Assembly (NCBI GenBank): GCA_950295325.1
Contig: OX485804.1
Span: 12,340,001 to 12,404,000 of the forward strand
DNA length: 64,000 bases
Direction: 5' to 3'
From: Polytrichum commune
Lineage: Eukaryota > Streptophyta > Polytrichopsida > Polytrichales > Polytrichaceae
A model generated the notes under the pieces. The model ran no database searches, had not been told where the DNA came from, and worked only from the letters and a program-made list of their open reading frames with translations. The translations under genes were made by a program, and so were the position numbers. Positions 57,128-64,000 of this stretch are shown here, one piece after another (the first letter of the stretch is position 1; each line of letters begins with the position of its first letter).

Positions 57128-57882
57128 TCCAGCAGCAGTCCTCGCACGAGTTGAAGGGAAATGTGAGCATGAGCCTCAATGATGGTAGCACCTCCTTGCT
57201 TGGGGCTTTGATTTCTACTCTTTCGCATACAATCTGCGGTTTCGGAGTCCAACCAAGAATTCCAGCAGTAGTTCTCGCACGGGTTGATTGGAAATGTGAG
57301 CGTGAGCTTGATGGCGGCAGCACCTCTCTTGGAGTTTTGAGTTCTCCCCTTTCACGTACAGTCTGCGACTTCAAATTCCCAGCCAAGAATTCCAGCAGCC
57401 TCTCACACGGGTTGCATGGTTGAATGTAAGCTTGGGATTTCATTGTGTCTGCCCTCTTTCTTAAGGTTTTGAAGTTCTCGCTTCCCACATACAGTCTGCT
57501 TCTTCCAACACCAGCCATGTATTCCAGCATGGGTTGCAGGGTTGAAATGTAAGCGTGAGCTCTCATGGTGTCTGTCCCTCTAAGGTTTCGAGGTTCTCCC
57601 CTTTCACATACAATCTGCTTCTTCAAACACCAGCCATGTATTCCAGCAGTTCTCGCATGGGTTGCAGGGTTGAAATTTAAGCGTGGGCTTTTATGGTGTC
57701 TTCTCCTCCTGACTTGGGGTTTTGAGGTTCTCCCTTTCACGCACGATCTGTTTCTCAAAACACCAGCCATGAAGTCCAGCAGTTCTCACATGGGTTAAAG
57801 AGTTGAAATGTATGCGTGAGCTATTATGGTGCAGTACCTATCTTAAGGTTTTGATATTCTCCCGTCTCTCTTCCTCCTCCAC
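57128..57882 (+). repeat. ~130-bp minisatellite, about 5.6 units, ending at the F-box start codon
   Basis: Units begin near 57128, 57263, 57391, 57523, 57643 and 57776 with a CAGCAG..TCTCGCACGGGTTG-type phrase and continue through GTGAGCGTGAGC, TTTTGAGGTTCTCCC and CACACA..TCTGCTTCT to CCAGCCATG. Units differ in length (about 120-135 bp) and by many substitutions. The partial sixth unit runs into the F-box ATG at the position where each unit has its own CC..CATG, so the array looks like repeated copies of the gene's promoter-leader edge. A 252-codon minus-strand ORF across it is a by-product of the repeat. Confidence 0.8.
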
Positions 57883-59901
57883 ATGGATCCCCTGTCTCTC
57901 ATCGAAGCACAGTCACCCATCCGATGGGAATACTCCCCATCGCAAGAGGACGACAACCTCGAAGAACCCCCCACGCCCTTGATGGACAGTAAAATCTGGC
58001 AGAAACTCGGGCCGGAGCTTCTGGAGCGCGTCCTGGCCTTCGTTTCCATGCCCAGCCTGATGCGTCTCCGCACCGTGTGCAAGGACTGGAAGAATATGAT
58101 TTCCTCCACCGCATTCACGGCCTCCCAGTCACACCATTTCAAGTCACGACACCCCTGCTACCTCACAAATGTGGTGGCCATCCGCGACCGCATCATCATC
58201 ATGTTCTATAACCCAGTGCTGAAAATTTGGCACCAGCATGTGGTCCCAGAGTTCATATGGCAAAATCACTGTATTCCTGATTCCCTCCCACCTCGCCTCG
58301 TTGCTTCGGATGGTGGCCTCCTGCTCCTGGGATGTGGGGCAACGCCAATGCGGAGCGTATACGTTTTCTATATGGTCTGCAACCCCATCACGGGGGAATT
58401 TCGACCTGTTCCTCCCCATCCATCACTACACATCCATTCATTCGTTCGAATAGTGACCGAGCCCTATACCAAGAGTTTCAAGATTGTGATGGCTCTCAAC
58501 ATGTATGACCCACACGACCTAACCACCAAGATTTTCGATTCAAAGTGCAATGAGTGGGTGGCCTCCTCCACCACCATCAACACCGCCACCATGAATTCCT
58601 CATGTTCTTCTACTTCCATGCTCCGCCTTTTGAAATCTGTGGACCCACATCAGTATGGAGTGATATGCAAAGGGGCGTTGCACCTCATCGCTGGCCATCA
58701 GTATGGAGTGATTGTGGCTTTGGATTTGCAAACCGGTCTGTGGAGCGAAGTGAAGAATATTCCGGACATCATCTTGAAGCCGCACCTCTTTGAGCGGCAT
58801 GGGGAGTTGGCGGTGGTGGGTGGGCTGGACAATATGTTCACTCTCGCCAGGTGCCCTAACCCGCAAGCCATTGGGATCTGGAGAGTAGATCCACCGGGAA
58901 GAGAGGTGGTTCGACTCCCCAAATCGCTCTGCCGAGAGCTCCAGTGGATCAATCTGACAGAATTCAGGTGAACATTCTGACTCACTGATTACAAATTTGC
59001 ATCAATCAAATTTTGCATGTATCCTGATCATCATCATCTTTTGCTGTGGCTTTGAGACCACATTCGAGCTTTTCCCCATGCATCTCACTTTTTAAGGTAC
59101 GAATTTTCGGAGGCTCCTTCCTGCAAGAAAAGTGCTGCGAGGATTTCTTTCCTACCGTCCAATAATACTGTATGGGCACTACCTATGTGCAAAAAATTGT
59201 GTGAAGATGCTTTCTGCCAGATTTTGTGTTTATTAAAAGCTGAACACGATTCGATGCACATACTGAATTCTGAGTGCATCAAATCATGTGTCCTGATGAT
59301 CTTTTGCTCCGGCCTAGAGATTGCATTTTAAGCTTTCCATGCATCTCGCCTTGAAGGGTATGATGTGTAGGGTGCTTCCTGTAAGGACGTGCTGCAGATC
59401 TTTTCCTACCGTTGATTACTGTAATGAATACCATGTGATTATGCAAGAGGGTATTGAAGTAATGCCACTATTTATGCTTCTGAGAATGCTTGCTTGCTAG
59501 ATATTTTGTTTAAAAAAATCTGCACTGATTACGCTACGATCCCCTTCTCTGGTTAAGTGTGCATGTTTCTAATCATTCTTTTGCTCACTTTGAGGCTAAG
59601 ACCATCAATCCACTGGGTTTTATGTATTCTCTGGAGCCGATTCTTTTATGTCACTCATGAAGATAAGGGTAGCAGGTGCACAGGGCAGCATGATGCATTG
59701 TACTTTTCGTCGACGATAGGTCAGGATGTTATGGCTTATGACATATCGAAGAATACGTGGCACTGGTTACCTGAAGCTCCAAGAATAGTTGAGGATATAA
59801 GGGGTCCATGGTGGATGCCATTGCCGTTCGAACCTTCTTTGAGTTGCCTGGGTCCTTTGGACATTGAATCCGAACGCATAAAGGGACTCTTCATGAGGTA
59901 G
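57883..59901 (+). CDS. F-box protein with kelch-like C-terminus
   Basis: Two exons, 57883-58967 and 59676-59901, join in phase to 436 aa. The F-box lies at about 38-76 (IWQKLGPELLERVLAFV, RTVCKDWK), the part that binds SKP1 in an SCF ubiquitin ligase. The rest resembles plant F-box/kelch proteins: repeated beta-rich segments with phrases such as CNPITGEFRPVPP, FDSKCNEWVASST, DLQTGLWSEV, GIWRVDP and, in exon 2, YDISKNTWHWLPEAP. Targets are unknown. The exon-2 acceptor is TAGCAG, a NAGNAG site. The terminal codons FMR-stop overlap a possible donor AG|GTAGGT at 59898, so a further exon cannot be excluded. The first exon alone would encode a shorter 362-residue form if the intron is retained. Confidence 0.82.
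59020..59600. repeat. Diverged tandem duplication in the F-box intron
   Basis: A segment with ATCTTTTGCT, CATGCATCTC, CTTCCTG.AAG and TTTCCTACCGT appears around 59032-59160 and again, diverged, around 59290-59420, with a shorter echo (TTCTTTTGCTCACTTTGAG) at 59577-59595. The array fills most of the intron. Confidence 0.6.
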
Positions 59902-62153
59902 GTACTCTTGGACCCGACTCCTGTGAATTGAAGAAATACAATCGCTTCTTTGTTCAGTATCTTCCCCCCCCCTTTGATCTCCTACTTTAAGCTTGCTCAA
60001 ACTATTGAGAAGTTAAGGCTTGATCAAGCTCTCTACAGTTTGAGCTTTGGGTGAAAGCCTGTCAACTCCAAGTATTAGGCTCCCGAAAATTGCAAGTTCA
60101 AGCTCTCAACTCAAGCTCTAGTGTAAAGGGGGCTCAAGTGTCTGGTATATTCCCCTTAGGTTTCTGTCGTATATATTTCTACATTTGAACACCTTTCTGA
60201 TGTCTTACGTCTGTGTCCATCAGTTCCTTGGTGTTTGGGTCTCAGGTGGGCCACAATTTGTGTCATTTTTGGCTTCCAGCTTCTGTAGCTAACCTCTTAT
60301 GCTGAAGTCTATCAGGTGGGATATGAAGGTTTTATGCCATATTTTGTGCAATATAACCCAAGCAGATATTTATGAGTTTTCTCGATTCTTTTGTCAGGAG
60401 GTGATGAGACCAATGTGGAGGGGTGGAGATTCTATGAGTGTTTGGAAATGGTAGTCATATTTACAAAGCTGTTTTCACATTGTGGGCTTCAGTTTCTTAT
60501 CCACTTATCCCTCAACTATCACCTGTACAGACTTTTCTTACTTACATTGGCAGGATTACTTTTCTATTTTGGTCATGCACTTTTCCTTTCCTTTCCTTTC
60601 CTTCCTCTGTTGACCACCTTTTTTTTTCCTCTAAGTGGACCTTCAGTATGTCAATGCCAGCTGGTCATGCATGCCTTGAGATTGCATTTGATTGTCCTTG
60701 GCTAAGTTTTATGTAATCCAGGAGAGGATGTACCAGTCAATGCTTAAGAAGTTATCAAGCTGTATGTAAAATTCACTACCACTTTTTCAATTGCAGTAGT
60801 CCCTTCGGAGGTGAATTTGTGGTACAAGGAATATGGAGCCTAGAACACACACAAACACTCCAACAGCCAAGGTATATCACAGCAGTTAGTCCCACTTAAT
60901 GGGTCCCTGGTGCTCAATTTGTTTTTTGAGGCATGATGTGATGACTTGTTTGGACAGTAATGGTGTGAGCAATACATGTTTTTGGAGATACGAGGTTTTC
61001 AGTTTGTGATCTGTTCTAATGGATTGGCTGGACCGAATCAATCCAGCCAAAAAAACCTCACTGCTTATTAACCTAAAGCCTTTATGATATTAGTTTTTGA
61101 CGTTCTGGAGGTTCAATTGTGGTAAGAATTTAGAGCCGTGTGCATGAACTAGACCTCTATGTAAAAACGTCCAATTCATCAATATAGTCGGAAAATAGTT
61201 CAACAGTTCATTGTTTTGCAGTAGGTTGTCAATTATTAGGCTCTCACAGCAGTCAGGTTAATACCTAAAAGGCCCTCACATTATTGAGATTAGATGCGAC
61301 ACAAAACCATTGGATTTGACAAGAAAAACCGCTAAAAGTAAGGAGATTGCCGAAGGACTTCTGAAGGGGAGACGGAGGAATGACATTTAGAGGGAGATTT
61401 GCAACAAGTCCATACTCGCGAGAGGGAAGAAATACCCATCTAGACCAGTAATAATTCTGAGCCTGTGTTTGATTGGTGAAAGTGGCCACTGTAAGAACAT
61501 CAAGAAATGGAATGGGGTGATGGGCATGGGCATGAAATTCTCAAGGATGATTCAATCAGCCTTCGGTCTCTTGAAAGACCAGTCAAGCGTCCTTTCACAA
61601 CTTGTGTTTGATTCTGGTTAGAACGCAGGCTCTCTGAGTTGCTGTAATAAGGGTTTCAAATGCAGAATTTTGAGTAGGAGGATTTATTGTGATGACAACT
61701 CAGCATGACTGAATTGTTTGATTTTGATACGAAGGCTCTTTATTTAGTCAGCATGTGCGTCACAAACTATGCACAGCCCAACTTTACAAGAGGATCTATT
61801 TTATGTAACAGTTTATATTTTCTGAGGGTTTACATTATGGTCCAAAACCAAAGGAGGTCCAAAATCTTGGCTTTATGAGAGACCTTATTGGCTGAGAGCA
61901 ATGTTTTAGACCCAAGGACTTTACACTAAAGTCGGGGTCCAAGGTATGAGAAAATGAAGTGGTTTTAATTTGGCATGACTTTCTTGCCAAGTTTTGTTGG
62001 TCCCCGATCGAGAAAATACTCTTACTATAAGAAACCAATCTTCAAGCTTGGGTCCAATGTCGAGTCTGAAAATAAGGTCCGTTAAGGGGTGTTTTGGACC
62101 CCAAGTTTCTTAAACGTAGACTCTACTTTAAACCCACCCTGTGCCTGATCTTG
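59902..62153. other. Intergenic region, nothing supported
   Basis: Contains the F-box 3' UTR and then sequence without a recognisable gene. ORFs at 60391-60716 are short and low in complexity (TTTCC runs near 60590). The stretch next to 62154 should include the 3' UTR of the oxidoreductase gene. Confidence 0.5.
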
Positions 62154-63307
62154 TCACCCGACTTGGTCTGGAAGAAGCAGGATTTTTCCAAAATGTGTGC
62201 TGGATTCCATAAGTCGGTGACCTTGAACCGCATTTTTCAAGGCAAACGTGTTCTCCACCACTGGCTTGACCTTGCCTGACTCAATCTCGGGCCACACATT
62301 TTGCAAAACCTCTTCTACAATCTCAGCCTTGTTTTCCTTGCTTCTATGACGAAGAGTAGCCGCTGCAGCCAAAGAAGACCGTCCCCGACCTCATAACGTT
62401 ATCAAAGTGCATAAGTTCCACTCGGCAGTTAATTCCTAGCTGCACAGTTGTTTCAATAAGTGGTCAATCTGTTGCCTAAACCCTAAACCCTGAATAAGAT
62501 TGCCCTGTGTCATAACCTTCATTGTTGAGCACTACATGAGACTCTGAATCCAAGAGCCTGAGATCAAATCTCACGACAGTCTCAAATCCCCAGCATCTGA
62601 GAGGCTCTATATGGGCCTTGACATGCGAAAAGCATGTGATTGAGTTGTATATACTTGACTTCATAGAGTTCAAACCCAACAGAGTCTGTCGGAGTTATTA
62701 TTTGCACCCCAAAAACATGACAAAAGGTGCAGTTAAGGCAAGACGTACATGCAATTGTAATGCGCTTCTTGAGAATGGCTGTAATATCGACATCTCCTCT
62801 GGGTCCACTCTGCATGCCAAGAATGTAAAGGCGCCCATCCATTCCAAGTGCTTCAAGATTTCGAGTCAGATATGGTACTCCAATTATATCAAGGATCACG
62901 TCCACCCCTGGAACAAGATCACAAACACTGTGAAGTGTGAGGGTTTGCAGATTTTGCATCGGTAATGCTACACCGTTTATGGTATTTGGTGTCACATGCG
63001 TGATAGTGTCATTTGCCCTATTTTGAGACGTATGCTAAGTTACATCAATGACCAACAAACTTCACCATTAGTGTCAGTTTGGCATTTGAATGTGCTTACT
63101 AAATATCTTTGACTATATCATCAGAAATTGTATATATTTCTTTTTATTTATTTATTTATTTTATTAATGGTGAGTGGCATAAGAGTCCGAACCTTTCCCT
63201 TTGGTCGTTTGAAGAACCTTCGCAACAAAGTCCTCTTCATTGTAATCAATGCCAACCGAAGCCCCAAGTTTGACACATTTTGTCACCTTCTCAAAGCTTG
63301 CTGCCAT
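62154..63307 (-). CDS. Quinone oxidoreductase-like (PIG3-type MDR) protein, 3' part only
   Basis: Three exons (63193-63307, 62749-62907 and 62154-62362) join in phase and end at a TGA. They encode the later Rossmann half and C-terminus of a zinc-independent medium-chain dehydrogenase of the quinone oxidoreductase (PIG3) type: GASVGIDYNEEDFV, GVDVILDIIGVPYL, GRLYILGMQSG, LRHRSKENKAEIV and HRLMESSTHFGKILLL are all expected there. Such enzymes reduce quinones with NADPH. The catalytic N-terminal half and the glycine-rich nucleotide-binding start are not seen between 63308 and 64000, so earlier exons probably lie beyond the window; a truncated gene is the alternative. The upstream acceptor is ambiguous (exon edge 63307 or 63300). 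Confidence 0.8.
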
Positions 63308-64000
63308 CTTTCAGTGAATACAGTATAGTTAGGCCATGAGATAATGAATATCATGAGTGACTACACCTAAAATCATCCCTTTGAGCATTAGATCATTCTT
63401 AATATTAATAGTTCGTCCTATTTTTGTTGGGCCTTGTTGGTGATTGAAGGGTGATTGAAAGCGGAATTCAACACATCTTGGCATGTAGTTTATGGACATT
63501 GTATGAAAAAGCCTATGAGTTTTCAATGTATGAATTACAAGTGTGTCTAAACCCAACCCTAGACTTTCATGTTCAAACCTTCTTAATTTTAGGCAAGAGC
63601 ATGTAGAGATTTCTTTTGAGTACATATCACAATTAGATATGGGAATCATATGGGTGGCTTAAACCCAAGGACTTAACTCGGACCCCATGGGAACCTGAGG
63701 TTAGGTTGCCTAAGGAATAGTACTCATATGGGTGATTTTCTTAGCACTTGATTTCCAGTGCACCCTAACACTTGTGACCCGTCTTGTCATAGTGGGGGTA
63801 TTTGGGTGAACTAGATATTTTCAACCAACCATGTGGGAAATTAAGGGCATGCCCTTGAGGGAGGTAGGTGCCAACCATGTTGTCCATTTTCATTCAAGGT
63901 GTTTACACAAGTACTTCACTATCTCATAGTTTATGTATATATGTGCGTCGAAGTTTTTTCAACGTGGGTGGGGGATAGGGTGTTGGTTATCTTATATTTT
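63308..64000. other. Intron or intergenic DNA at the window edge
   Basis: No exon of the oxidoreductase and no other gene is recognised on either strand. It may be an intron of the minus-strand oxidoreductase gene. Confidence 0.4.

Noticed and set aside
57012-57770. 252-codon minus-strand ORF with internal repeats
   Set aside because: It lies wholly within the minisatellite; the repeat explains both the open frame and the repeated protein phrases, and no known domain is present.

Overview
This window is nuclear DNA of a land plant. The coding regions are split by GT–AG introns, and two genes have 14 coding exons each. Every confident protein has plant relatives: a TIR-NB-LRR receptor, a plastid FtsH7/9-type protease, a Golgi class I alpha-mannosidase and an F-box/kelch-like protein. 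Intergenic DNA is AT-rich and full of small non-autonomous transposons. The F-box and TNL types would suit a bryophyte or other non-seed plant, but I cannot fix the species from sequence alone.

Layout. 1-7 kb: intergenic DNA, then a four-exon TIR-NB-LRR gene (+). 7-13 kb: a broken duplicate of that gene's 3' end, cut by a 1.1-kb foldback element and a solo LTR with a clean 5-bp target duplication. 13.4-20.5 kb: Golgi alpha-mannosidase I (-), all 14 coding exons resolved, 565 aa. 20.6-26.8 kb: hAT and LINE remnants, a SINE-like piece and a 127-bp tandem repeat. 26.8-29.4 kb: intronless RING E3 ligase of the RNF10 family (-), with a PAM2-like motif. 30-36 kb: MITEs and one orphan exon-like ORF. 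36.7-43.3 kb: FTSH7/9 metalloprotease (-), 14 exons, 874 aa. 44-51 kb: MITE-rich DNA, including a nested insertion and a head-to-head pair. 51.7-55.5 kb: LisH-CTLH-CRA protein of the GID/CTLH type (+), seven exons, 218 aa. 57.1-57.9 kb: a ~130-bp minisatellite running into an F-box gene (+, two exons). 62.1-63.3 kb: the last three exons of a quinone-oxidoreductase-like gene (-), whose 5' part is probably outside the window.

The genes do not form a pathway; this is an ordinary mosaic of housekeeping genes (glycan trimming, ubiquitin ligation, plastid proteolysis) and fast-evolving genes (TNL, F-box). I found no convincing previously undescribed system. The most useful leads are the PAM2-like motif in the RNF10 homologue, the duplicated splice acceptor in the mannosidase gene, the minisatellite abutting the F-box start codon, and a family of MITEs with nested and paired copies. 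Exon models were assembled by eye from splice consensus, reading phase and family conservation; no alignment was run.
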